Source of the DNA: G020348185 sp964525045
GTDB lineage: Bacteria > Nitrospirota > Nitrospiria > Nitrospirales > UBA8639
Direction: 5' to 3'
Length of the DNA: 64,000 nucleotides
NCBI GenBank assembly: GCA_964525045.1
Contig: CAZGFD010000011.1
Location: 62,001-126,000 of the forward strand
The notes below the pieces were generated by a model. It ran no database searches, had not been told where the DNA came from, and worked only from the letters and a program-made list of their open reading frames with translations. The position numbers and the translations under genes were made by a program. Numbering within the stretch: the first letter of the stretch is position 1; each line of letters opens with the position of its first letter. Positions 36,652 to 44,836 of this stretch are shown here, piece after piece.

Positions 36652-38582
36652 GCATCCACTACCTTGCGTAGCCACGTTTCCAAGAGGACGAGCTTGTAAG
36701 CAAAGAAGAGCCCAGACCAGCCTTTCTGGGGCATTTCCCCCGAAACATAGGCCGCTTTCTTGTGATCGATAACTCCGGCCTTGGTCAGATTCCCATCCCA
36801 TAAACTGTTTCCGTAGCGGGTGACAACACCTGAGAGCCACTCCCCTACAGGGGGCCTGAACCCAGCCTTGGGCCGAGTGACCACATCGTCGGGGAGAACG
36901 CCTCTTAGTGCCGAGCGCAGCCACGCTTTCTGTCCCAAGGTATGGTCGGGCTGTTTGCTCCGTAGCGCCATCACCAGCTCAATAAGGCGCACATCGAGGA
37001 AAGGTAAACGGCTTTCGACCCCTACGCCCATGCTGACGCGATCCCCCAACGAGAGGCAGTTAGATGTGAGCCAGGTGTCAAAAAGCATGCGGATGACGGC
37101 CGAAGGTATCTGCCTCAACGAGCGCGGGCCGATTTCGGTCGGCCTAAAGGGGTTGTCTTCCCTCAACGCGCGCATGGTAGGGCCATACACGGAATCCTTG
37201 ATCCGTCGGGCATCATTGAAATCAGGCGCAGCCGTGTAAAAGCGTAACTGTTCTTTCGGTGTGTAGGTGTCTCCGATTTCGAGCAAAACGCCAATCCAGT
37301 TCCTCAGTTTGGCCGGGGCATGGGGAGTATCGGTCATTTTTCTCAGGAACCGTTGCGCGTGGGCGGTTGCCAGAAACGGGGCCGCAGACGCGAGGAGCGG
37401 CGCTGTCGAAATGGTTTCGTTGGCTTCCGTAACCTGCGAGACCCAGGGATAGCCCCAGAAAAGCTCGTCCCCTCCTATACCCGTGAGCAACACCTTGATA
37501 CCCATATCCGCAGCAGCCTTGGGTACGGAGTAATGACCGAACGCCGCCGGATCACCGATTGGCTCATCCATAATGCGCACAAGTTGGGGGAAGAAATCCA
37601 CAAAGTTTCCAACGGGCAACTCCACCTCGTGGACGATCACACCAAGTTGGTCGGCCAAATTCCGGGCTTGCTCCCGCTCATCGTATTCAGGGCGCCCTGG
37701 ATATCCGACGCTAAAGGCGTGCAGAGGTTCAGAGCAGTGCTTTTTAGCCAGGGCGGTAATGGCTCCGGAATCGATCCCCCCAGATAGCGCGACGCCGACG
37801 GGCACATCAGAACGCAGAGTCAACTTTACGGCCTCTTCGAGGCCCTCGCGAATCCAGTCCAGGATACCCGAGGTATCTGTCGGCAGACCGGTAATTTTCG
37901 GCGTTTCCTCTATGCTCCAGTAGCGTACCGGTTCGGCATTCCAGTTGTCGAGTGACAACTCGAGTGTATGACCTGCTGGAAGTTTGTGCACCCCCTGAAG
38001 AAGGGTGAACGGCTCGGGAACAAACTGATAATGCAGGTACATATCAACAACCGACGGATCGAGGGACGCACGTTCGGCAAGAAGCGGTACCAGTCCCTTG
38101 AGTTCCGAAGCAAAGGAGAAAACGTTTTCATCTCTGTGGTAGAAAAGAGGTTTTTCCCCACAGCGGTCACGGGCAAGAAACAGGGTTTTCTCTCTTTCAT
38201 CCCACAGGGCGAAAGCAAACATACCGCGGAAATGTGTGACGCACTCATGCCCCCATACCGAATACGCAGCGAGTAGAACCTCGGTGTCTGACCTGCTGAC
38301 AAAACGTTCGCCTTTGGCTTCCAGCTCGGACCGCAACTCGAGGTAATTGTAGATTTCGCCGTTGTAGGTCACCACATAATGGCCATCTGCGTAGGTCATT
38401 GGCTGATGCCCGCCCTCGGTCAAGTCGATGATCGCCAGCCGAGTATGTCCAAACTGTATGTGGGGTTTGTTATATACACCAGACCCGTCGGGGCCGCGAT
38501 GGGCGAGTGTAGCCAAGTCCTTTTCTGTAAAGGGCGATCGCTGCGCTGGTTGTCGATAGCATCGACCAATAATGCCGCACAT
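36648..38582 (-). CDS. asnB: Asparagine synthase-like glutamine amidotransferase (AsnB type)
   Basis: A 644-residue class II glutamine amidotransferase. MCGIIGRCY provides the N-terminal catalytic Cys2, followed by HRGPDGSGVY, TRLAIIDL and YNGEIYNYLELR in the glutaminase domain. The ATP-PPi loop ALSGGIDSGAITALAKKH and TGIGGDELFWGYPW are in the synthetase domain. In polysaccharide loci AsnB homologues are often proposed to amidate a uronic acid carboxyl rather than to make free asparagine; I infer that here. It lies between an FkbM gene and a glycosyltransferase, the latter overlapping it by four bases. A second, native AsnB is at 44837. Confidence 0.92.
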   Translation of the reverse strand: MCGIIGRCYRQPAQRSPFTEKDLATLAHRGPDGSGVYNKPHIQFGHTRLAIIDLTEGGHQPMTYADGHYVVTYNGEIYNYLELRSELEAKGERFVSRSDTEVLLAAYSVWGHECVTHFRGMFAFALWDEREKTLFLARDRCGEKPLFYHRDENVFSFASELKGLVPLLAERASLDPSVVDMYLHYQFVPEPFTLLQGVHKLPAGHTLELSLDNWNAEPVRYWSIEETPKITGLPTDTSGILDWIREGLEEAVKLTLRSDVPVGVALSGGIDSGAITALAKKHCSEPLHAFSVGYPGRPEYDEREQARNLADQLGVIVHEVELPVGNFVDFFPQLVRIMDEPIGDPAAFGHYSVPKAAADMGIKVLLTGIGGDELFWGYPWVSQVTEANETISTAPLLASAAPFLATAHAQRFLRKMTDTPHAPAKLRNWIGVLLEIGDTYTPKEQLRFYTAAPDFNDARRIKDSVYGPTMRALREDNPFRPTEIGPRSLRQIPSAVIRMLFDTWLTSNCLSLGDRVSMGVGVESRLPFLDVRLIELVMALRSKQPDHTLGQKAWLRSALRGVLPDDVVTRPKAGFRPPVGEWLSGVVTRYGNSLWDGNLTKAGVIDHKKAAYVSGEMPQKGWSGLFFAYKLVLLETWLRKVVDA

Positions 38583-38589
38583 GACTGAT

Positions 38590-39480
38590 CTAGGCCCTCT
38601 GTTGAAGGATGACGGAGTTCGTCAGACGGGATACCGGTTCGTACCCTTTATCGGCAAGAAACACGACAGCGTCATGAGATTTGAGAGAGGCGAACGGAGT
38701 TGAGAGCACCTCCAGGACAATAAAATCCGGGCAGTAGGAATGCCAGTCGTTTGACTTTAACACCTCCATTTCTTTGCCCTCCACATCGATACTTAACAGA
38801 TCGATAGGCTTGCCTGTTGGCAAATATTGATCCAGTATGGAGGAAAGCGTGCGTGGCCTCAACTCGATGGTACTTTCCAAGGCCCAGCCACTGTCAACGT
38901 ATTCCTTGGCGAGCGAGGTGTCAAAAGTATTCAGCGCGCCTTCCTTGAACATATGGAAAGTCATTGGGGTCTCGAAATCGGAAATAGCGCTCTCGATATT
39001 TATATCCTCTGGCCTCAGCCTGTTGAACGCGTGCATACAGCCAGGTGTGGCATCCACATTGATCCCACGCCATCCCTTCCGATAAAGCGCGTAGGTATTG
39101 GAAAACCGTACCGGGTGGTGTGCCCCGATATCGACAAAGAATCCGATCTTATCCTGGGGAAGAATTCGCGCCAGCACCACATCTTCGCCTTCTTGGCTGT
39201 AATGAAGGCAGGCATCGCTGATATTCTCGAAGTAATCTAGTAGGCTCTTCGGAATTTCATTACCACTTAGGTGGCTGAGAACGCAATGAACTAGTGTTTC
39301 AACGTGCGCATTAGGCAACTTATTGCGTGCCAGGGCGGCAGCAATCGCGTCAATTGCAACCGCACTATTTGACTGAACAAGGGAATCAAGTAGGATATCG
39401 AGGAGCGTTTCAGGTCTTTTCCTTTGCCACACGAGTGCGTCGGCGAGTTTTCTTATCACTCGATGCTTAATAGAAGCCAT
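38590..39480 (-). CDS. FkbM-family methyltransferase
   Basis: A 296-residue SAM-dependent methyltransferase. An N-terminal helical part (residues 1-95) precedes the methyltransferase fold: GFFVDIGAHHPVRFSNTYAL (SAM loop), GINVDATPG (acidic loop), and PIDLLSIDVEGKEMEVLKS, the FkbM hallmark. LEVLSTPF follows. Its ATG overlaps the Wzt stop (TAATG), so it is coupled to the exporter. In known systems with a Wzt C-terminal domain, a terminal modification such as methylation stops chain growth and is read by that domain; this gene is a candidate for such a cap, by inference from position. Confidence 0.85.
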   Translation of the reverse strand: MASIKHRVIRKLADALVWQRKRPETLLDILLDSLVQSNSAVAIDAIAAALARNKLPNAHVETLVHCVLSHLSGNEIPKSLLDYFENISDACLHYSQEGEDVVLARILPQDKIGFFVDIGAHHPVRFSNTYALYRKGWRGINVDATPGCMHAFNRLRPEDINIESAISDFETPMTFHMFKEGALNTFDTSLAKEYVDSGWALESTIELRPRTLSSILDQYLPTGKPIDLLSIDVEGKEMEVLKSNDWHSYCPDFIVLEVLSTPFASLKSHDAVVFLADKGYEPVSRLTNSVILQQRA

Positions 39481-40763
39481 TATCGATTGCTGCTCTCTCG
39501 AGTTCTAACCATATACGTGGCACTGAGGTGTACAGACGCTCGGTGATCAGCATAAAAAAAGATGTCGGAAGGATGCGTTACCATTAAGGAGGCCATGCCG
39601 TATTGATAAAATAGATGAATGCCAAGCGTCTTTTCTGTAATTGAAGGAGAGAACTCGTAAACCCCAGGCCTAAGATTCGGTTGTTTTAACTCTATGTCGA
39701 CAACGTAGTTGCCAGGCTCAAACTTGAAAAGTCCATTGTGTGCTTCATAGCTGTCGATTATGGAAATGGCCTTGTTGATTTCAGCGTCAATTTGTGTTCG
39801 GACAATTGCCTTGGGAATTGGGTTCTTCACGTCAATGTGGAGTCTAAGTATAAAAGTTTTCCCATATTCGATGTGGGTAATTGGCTCAAGGCCGACGTCG
39901 AGAATTTCCAGATATGTCACAATGACGTCACCCGTCCCTCCACGTGGTCCTCCGTAGTCGGCTGGCAAGTGGCCTGCATCGCGATGACCATTACTTTGCA
40001 TTCGTTCCAGCATGTTGAAATGATCATATGACCTGCACGCATCCTCCACAGAAACAATGCCCGGGGTAACCCCCTTTTGGAGCACAAGCCCCTTGTTGCA
40101 GACCGCCCAGATCGCTGCCGGTGTATGTGACACCAATAAAATAGTCGTGCCTCCACGTTTGAGCGTCTGTATGCGCTCGAAGCATTTTTTCTGAAAGCTG
40201 AGGTCTCCCACGGCCAGGACCTCGTCGACGAGCAAAATTTCAGGGTTACCGATGACAGCAATAGCAAATCCAAGCCGCACGTTCATGCCGCTGGAGTAAT
40301 TGCGGACCGGCATGTCGATAAAATCGCCTAGCTGGGCGAACGCAACAATCTCATCGAATTTCTTTTCAATTTCGCGCGGTGTCATCCCCAGCAGAGCACC
40401 GCTGATATGGACGTTTTCCCGCCCGCTCAACATAGGGGAAAACCCAGCCCCCGCTGCAATGAGTGCACCGACCCGGCCCCGCAGTGTCACCCGTCCCCTG
40501 TCGGGACTATATGTGCCGTTGAGGATGCGGAGGAGGGTGGTCTTGCCTGAACCGTTGATGCCCATGATTCCGAGCGCATTCCCCGGCTCAAGGGTAAAAT
40601 TCACGTCGTTCAGCGCCCAGAATTCCCCTGGGCGCAGAGAGTGGTCGCTATCTCTACCGAGCAGGCGATGGAAGCTATCGAGCAAGCCATATTTGAGGGC
40701 GCTCTTGAGGGATAAGCCGAATTTCTTACTTACACCTTCGACTATAATCGACGGCATCGCCAC
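39480..40763 (-). CDS. wzt: Polysaccharide ABC exporter ATPase with C-terminal carbohydrate-binding domain (Wzt), exporter pair B
   Basis: A 427-residue Wzt. The ATPase part (1 to about 250) has GINGSGKTTLLRIL (Walker A), YSSGMNVRLGFAI (signature), ILLVDEVLAVGD (Walker B) and LLVSHT (switch His). After a linker near residues 255-280, the last 150 or so residues form a beta-rich domain (VTYLEILDV, YGKTFILRLHIDV, NYVVDIELKQPNLRPG) matching the Wzt_C carbohydrate-binding module of E. coli O8/O9a. That module reads a modified chain end. Pairs A and C lack it. A GTG at 40763 overlaps the permease stop (TAGTG); an ATG lies six bases further on. Confidence 0.93.
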   Translation of the reverse strand: MAMPSIIVEGVSKKFGLSLKSALKYGLLDSFHRLLGRDSDHSLRPGEFWALNDVNFTLEPGNALGIMGINGSGKTTLLRILNGTYSPDRGRVTLRGRVGALIAAGAGFSPMLSGRENVHISGALLGMTPREIEKKFDEIVAFAQLGDFIDMPVRNYSSGMNVRLGFAIAVIGNPEILLVDEVLAVGDLSFQKKCFERIQTLKRGGTTILLVSHTPAAIWAVCNKGLVLQKGVTPGIVSVEDACRSYDHFNMLERMQSNGHRDAGHLPADYGGPRGGTGDVIVTYLEILDVGLEPITHIEYGKTFILRLHIDVKNPIPKAIVRTQIDAEINKAISIIDSYEAHNGLFKFEPGNYVVDIELKQPNLRPGVYEFSPSITEKTLGIHLFYQYGMASLMVTHPSDIFFYADHRASVHLSATYMVRTRESSNR

Positions 40764-41629
40764 TAAAGTCGCTCCGGAGCTAGATCTTCCAGGAGGTAGA
40801 ACATTCGTAACCCTATCGCCACAAGCACCACCGTTCCTAAGGATGCCAGAACGAAAATATCTACATTTTCAGCGTGCCCAAGACAGATGAGCGACCGCGG
40901 GACGTCTACTAGATAGCTGATAGGATTCCAGTTTATTAACGTCTTCACTAGCTCGTTTTGGATCGTGGAGTGCACATAGATTACCGGGGTAATGTACATT
41001 GACAAAGCTAGCATTTGACTGACCATAGGAGTGAGATCGCGAGCAATGGAACCGAGCACGGAGAGTACGAGGCCCACTCCGGTTCCAACCAGCACCATAG
41101 GTACCACCAGCAGCGGGTACGCTAGAAACCACCATGTTGGAGTGATGCCGACCGCCAAGAAAATGATCGTCATGGTCACCATACTGATCAGAATTCCGTA
41201 AAGCAGGCCTGCTAATGAACTGAGCGCCAAGGCGAGCTTGGGAATCCGAGTGCGCATTATCAGGTCGGCCTGTGCTTGCAAACCTCCGCTGACAGCCCCC
41301 ATTGCGCCAGGCAGGCATCCCCAAATGGTACTGCCAACCAAAACGTAGAGCGTGTAAGGAATTTCGCCTTCGCCTGGATTGAGAACGCCGATAAGAAAGA
41401 GAAACAGAAAACTTAGTATGCCTAGCAGGGGAGTCAGCAAGGCCCAGAAATACCCCAATATTTTCTGCCGAAACTGGGCCTTGAAATCGCGCCAGAACAA
41501 CCGAGTAATGACATACCGCGAGGCTACAATATCTTGGTACCCTTGGCGTAACCCCCCAATGACTCCCCCTCGGACGTCATTGGGTTGGTAGATGGTGACA
41601 GGCGTACCGTCTTCTTCTATGTAACGCAT
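40763..41629 (-). CDS. wzm: ABC-2 type polysaccharide export permease (Wzm), exporter pair B
   Basis: A 288-residue membrane subunit with six hydrophobic helices and the Wzm pattern: RDFKAQFRQKILGYFWALLTPLL near the N-terminus, RTRIPKLALALSSLAGLLYG mid-protein, and GSIARDLTPMVSQMLALSMYITPVIY then NWNPISYLVDVPRSL near the end. It is the first gene of the minus-strand operon, so the promoter should lie between 41630 and about 41730, but I cannot pick out boxes. It is less like permeases A and C than those two are like each other, consistent with a separate origin. Confidence 0.9.
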   Translation of the reverse strand: MRYIEEDGTPVTIYQPNDVRGGVIGGLRQGYQDIVASRYVITRLFWRDFKAQFRQKILGYFWALLTPLLGILSFLFLFLIGVLNPGEGEIPYTLYVLVGSTIWGCLPGAMGAVSGGLQAQADLIMRTRIPKLALALSSLAGLLYGILISMVTMTIIFLAVGITPTWWFLAYPLLVVPMVLVGTGVGLVLSVLGSIARDLTPMVSQMLALSMYITPVIYVHSTIQNELVKTLINWNPISYLVDVPRSLICLGHAENVDIFVLASLGTVVLVAIGLRMFYLLEDLAPERL

Positions 41630-41732
41630 AAGATATAGGGAGCTAGCCTAGAACGCCTTTCACCGTCTTGACGATTTGCCTAATCAGAAGCGCAGACTCT
41701 TATGGACCCTTTTGCTTGTTGGGAGAATCCGT

Positions 41733-41843
41733 TTAGAATCCTGCATGTTCGGCATACCGCCGATAAGTGGCCGTCAGTCTTTCGTGCAAGCTGATCTTGG
41801 GATACCAGCCAAGGCTGTTTTTACGGGCGCAGTCTAATGGCAT
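41733..41843 (-). pseudogene. C-terminal remnant of a GDP-L-fucose synthase-like (Fcl/WcaG) gene
   Basis: A 36-codon reading frame, just upstream of wzm B on the same strand, ends in TAA and reads LDCARKNSLGWYPKISLHER, then LTATYRRYAEHAGF. It matches the C-terminal end of Fcl-type SDRs (LDxxRLxxLGWxPxISLxxGLxxTYxWF in typical members). The rest of the gene is missing; a TAG precedes the frame. It differs from the intact fcl at 57663, so it is not a local copy. It marks a break where the gene ahead of the exporter was lost. Confidence 0.7.
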
Positions 41844-42622
41844 CTAGGAAAATTTATATGGTTAGGCCATGAATCGTTCAAAAAGTGATGCTCCTCCCAC
41901 TCACCCATATTGCACTGCACCTTCTTGGGATATGACATTCAAATTGATGGGAAAATGGATCTTGTTTAATTCAGGAATTGTCTTGCATTACTTATTGCTA
42001 TATTCATGAACATTTACCATTTTTAAACGGAGTAATTATAAGTAGTGGTCCTGGAAGACTAGTTTAATTCGGTCAATTGGGACCATGAGCATTTAACCTT
42101 CCACCATTTTTACAATTTGCCATATTTACAAGGACTTATAAAATAACGTGGGTTCTTATCTGTCCAAAAAATTGTGAAAATAAGGCAAATTCTGAAATTT
42201 CGCGTTTGGCTTAGAAGGGCTAACGCTGTTCATGAGACATTTGCCGAATTCGCTACGTTTATTCTGGTCAGGTCGAAAGCGGTCATTCTGAAAATACCAG
42301 TTTATCCCTTCTATCTCAATATATTGCATCCGTTAAACTTTCGTATACGATATGTGTTTTGTTTACAATCAGCAAAGTATCAAACCCTTTGAGTCAAAGC
42401 ACGCGAATTCGAGTCGAATAGTCAACTTGGGTTCAGGATTTCCCGCACCAGCTTATAAATCTCCATTCTGGATTGATTACCTTCATGTAAGGTTTTTTTT
42501 CTCCATGCTGAAGCGGCATTGGTCGCCTGTTGGGGTTACGACGGTGAGATAATCAACCTCTGCGGTGGACTCCATTCGCTCTCGGACAGAGAATAGGGAG
42601 AATAGCGACCCCTCGGGCCTAG
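41844..42622. other. AT-rich intergenic region right of the GC-rich block
   Basis: About 780 bases between the Fcl remnant and the transposase remnant. Base composition drops sharply to AT-rich near 41.85 kb, placing the right junction of the transferred block there. A 72-codon plus frame (42174-42392) is open but resembles nothing. No repeats or hairpins stood out. Confidence 0.5.
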
Positions 42623-42778
42623 ATTGTGCCCGGTGAGCCCGAGCTGGTTTCTGTTCCTTCTAATACGGCCTATATGACCCCCACTTCTTCAACGCGGGTC
42701 CGCATGAGCTGGGCCCAGTTTCGCAAGCGCGAGTTCATGATCGACGGGGCCTCCTGTGCATACTGTGGGGGCCGGTGA
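42623..42778 (+). pseudogene. Fragment of an IS91-type (Y2) transposase C-terminal region
   Basis: A 51-codon frame reading RMSWAQFRKREFMIDGASCAYCGG near its end resembles the C-terminal segment of IS91-family transposases (R-x-SWAxLLKRVFxIDxxxCPxCGG), including the CxxC zinc-binding pair. It stops right after the CGGR, before the rest of the domain. No start codon, N-terminal domain or element ends are visible, so this is debris. It is locally GC-richer than its surroundings. It lies about 0.8 kb from the right edge of the GC-rich block. Confidence 0.55.
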
Positions 42779-42961
42779 TGCCACATTCGGCAAGAAACTC
42801 TTCGACTTCGCGAAAGCAACATTCGCTGGCTATATTCAACATCCTGTATGGCTCATGGTGGGGAAGTGGTTGGTTTCAAATCAATTAATATATTTGATAT
42901 GTTGAGTGTTTCAATAACCTGTTAGAATACACGATTAGGATATTTTCGATGAGGATGATCC

Positions 42962-43756
42962 ATGACTCCACAGTACGACGTCGCTATTTCTGATTTCCTT
43001 GTTGGGTTAAGAAACTGGCAAATGTGGGGTCGGCTTGGGTGGCAAGAGAATAAACGTCGCTATCGACGTACTGTGATTGGTCCCTTCTGGACGACCCTGT
43101 CGCTTGGGATCTTTATTGGGGCATTGGGAATTGTGTGGGGAAAACTCTGGGGCCAGGACCCAAGAATTTTTATGCCCTATTTTTGTGCTGGAATGCTTGT
43201 TTGGGCTCTTATCTCAACGATTATGAATGAATCGTGCGTCGTATATATCTCAGCGGAAACTCTCATTAAGCAATTGCAATTCCCATATTCAATTCTTGCC
43301 TGCTCGGTTGTTTGGAGAAATCTGATTGTATTTTTTCATAATTTTGTCATATTTGTGTTTGTAGGGGTCTATGCAGAACTCGAGGTGACCTGGGAAGTTT
43401 TATGGGTCATCCCTGCACTTTTTTTAATCTGTGTAAATGGTATTTGGGTTTCTGTGCTTTTAGGGATGCTCTGCTCCCGGTTTCGTGATATTCAACAAGT
43501 GATCGCTAGCATTCTCAATGTTGCGGTGTTTGTGACGCCGATTATTTGGTCAATTGAACAACTTGGCCCACGTGGAGCGGAGCTGATGAATCTTAATGTC
43601 CTGTACCACATTATCAACTTAGTACGATCTCCTCTTTTGGGGAAAGCGCCTGACTTAATCAATTGGATAGTGGTCTTCTTTGTGATGATACTTGGGTGGG
43701 CCATGACGCTTGTCTTGTATAGTCGATTCCGCCGGCGCATTCCCTTCTGGCTTTGA
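42962..43756 (+). CDS. wzm: ABC-2 type polysaccharide export permease (Wzm), exporter pair C
   Basis: A 264-residue Wzm paralogous to the pair A permease. Shared features are RRYRRTVIGPFWTTLSLGIFIG near the N-terminus, WRNLIVFFHNFVIFVFV in the middle, CSRFRDIQQVIASILNVAVFVTPIIW, and a terminal RRRIPFWL that parallels RAKLPYWI in pair A. It has six hydrophobic helices. It starts at ATG 42962 with GAGGAT about 6 bases upstream. The region just upstream is AT-rich with TTGAGT and TAGAAT 15 bases apart, a weak promoter candidate around 42903-42930. It is followed after 13 bases by its ATPase gene. Confidence 0.88.
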   Translation: MTPQYDVAISDFLVGLRNWQMWGRLGWQENKRRYRRTVIGPFWTTLSLGIFIGALGIVWGKLWGQDPRIFMPYFCAGMLVWALISTIMNESCVVYISAETLIKQLQFPYSILACSVVWRNLIVFFHNFVIFVFVGVYAELEVTWEVLWVIPALFLICVNGIWVSVLLGMLCSRFRDIQQVIASILNVAVFVTPIIWSIEQLGPRGAELMNLNVLYHIINLVRSPLLGKAPDLINWIVVFFVMILGWAMTLVLYSRFRRRIPFWL

Positions 43757-43769
43757 GGCCATTGAAGTC

Positions 43770-44531
43770 ATGGCTTGTATTATTCTTGAGAATGTTACTG
43801 TAGACTTACCAATTTATGGGTCACAAAGGAGTTTTCGTGGCGCGCTTCGTCAGGTGACTGGCGGGCTTATTCAACGAAAAGGCTCGCACAATCAGCGGGT
43901 GACGGTCCGTGCGATCGATAAGGTCTCCTTTACCCTTAAGCACGGTGATCGCTTAGGAATTGTTGGACACAATGGGGCTGGCAAGTCGACTTTTCTGCGA
44001 GTGTGTGCGGGTGTCTATGCGCCAACATTTGGTCATGTTCACATCGAAGGTAGAGTGTCCCCTCTACTTGACGCTTCTCCTGGTCTTGATTCTGAAGATA
44101 CAGGGTACGAAAACATTTTTACTTGTGGACTACTGTTAGGAATGACCCGAAAGGAAATAGAGAGCAAGATGACAGATATTGAGGAATTTTCTGGACTGGG
44201 TGACTATTTGTCCCTTCCCGTTCGTACCTATTCAGTCGGAATGGTGACGAGGCTGAGTTTTGCCATTGCCACAGCGGTTGATCCTGGTATTCTGATCATA
44301 GACGAAGGATTGGGGGCCGGTGACGCCCGGTTTGCGGAAGAAGCCAAATCTAGATTGAATAAGCTTATTGAACGGTCCAGCATTTTCATTTTGGCCTCTC
44401 ATTCTGAGAAATTAATCAGATCTATGTGTAACCAGGCGATTTTAATGGAAAGCGGAAGTATCAAACTGTCAGATTCCGTGAACGAAGTGTATGCTGCCTA
44501 TCAGCGGGATTATCCTGAGCGTAACTCGTAA
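43770..44531 (+). CDS. wzt: Polysaccharide ABC exporter ATPase (Wzt), exporter pair C
   Basis: A 253-residue ATPase with GHNGAGKSTFLRV (Walker A), YSVGMVTRLSFAI (signature), GILIIDEGLGAGD (Walker B) and LASHSE (switch His). The Walker B has IDEG where pairs A and B have the usual DEV, but the catalytic Glu is kept. It ends right after the core, so it has no carbohydrate-binding domain. The frame opens at 43710 inside the permease gene; the ATG at 43770, just after the permease stop, is the likely start. It would drive export of a native polymer. Confidence 0.88.
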   Translation: MACIILENVTVDLPIYGSQRSFRGALRQVTGGLIQRKGSHNQRVTVRAIDKVSFTLKHGDRLGIVGHNGAGKSTFLRVCAGVYAPTFGHVHIEGRVSPLLDASPGLDSEDTGYENIFTCGLLLGMTRKEIESKMTDIEEFSGLGDYLSLPVRTYSVGMVTRLSFAIATAVDPGILIIDEGLGAGDARFAEEAKSRLNKLIERSSIFILASHSEKLIRSMCNQAILMESGSIKLSDSVNEVYAAYQRDYPERNS

Positions 44532-44836
44532 CACGGCCATTGGGGTAGATCAAGGCTAAAAACGGATTACGTACTTTGGGATGAGGCAATTTCTTGTTGG
44601 GCTGACTCCACCTTTCTCATTATCCCCCGAACGTAAAAAGGGTGCCGCTATGTTTCATCATGGTCTCTGATGAAAAATGACCTCTTTCTTTAGTTAAAAA
44701 TCGACCGCAATAATTTTAGAAGGGTCCGAAAAATCACCTGCCGGTGATTAGAGTCGGGGCAATTTCATTTTTCCTGTTTATAAGGACAAAGTAAAAGTTT
44801 GCAACCTGCGTATCCTTCGTGCCTATGGAGAATGTT
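44532..44836. other. Leader region of the second asparagine synthase gene with two hairpins
   Basis: About 305 bases. Two perfect short inverted repeats stand out: TTTCATCA/TGATGAAA (44653-44675, 7-base loop) and AATCACC/GGTGATT (44732-44749, 4-base loop). Neither has a T-tract. They could end the exporter transcript or act in the asnB leader; I cannot decide. Confidence 0.4.

Noticed and set aside
36652..36924. 91-codon N-terminal extension of the glycosyltransferase at 35251
   Set aside because: It overlaps the asnB C-terminus and has no domain features; ATG 36651 overlaps the asnB stop by four bases.
42903..42930. TTGAGT and TAGAAT as a promoter for exporter pair C
   Set aside because: A 15-base spacing is short and the -35 is a poor match; mentioned with the gene but not listed as a feature.
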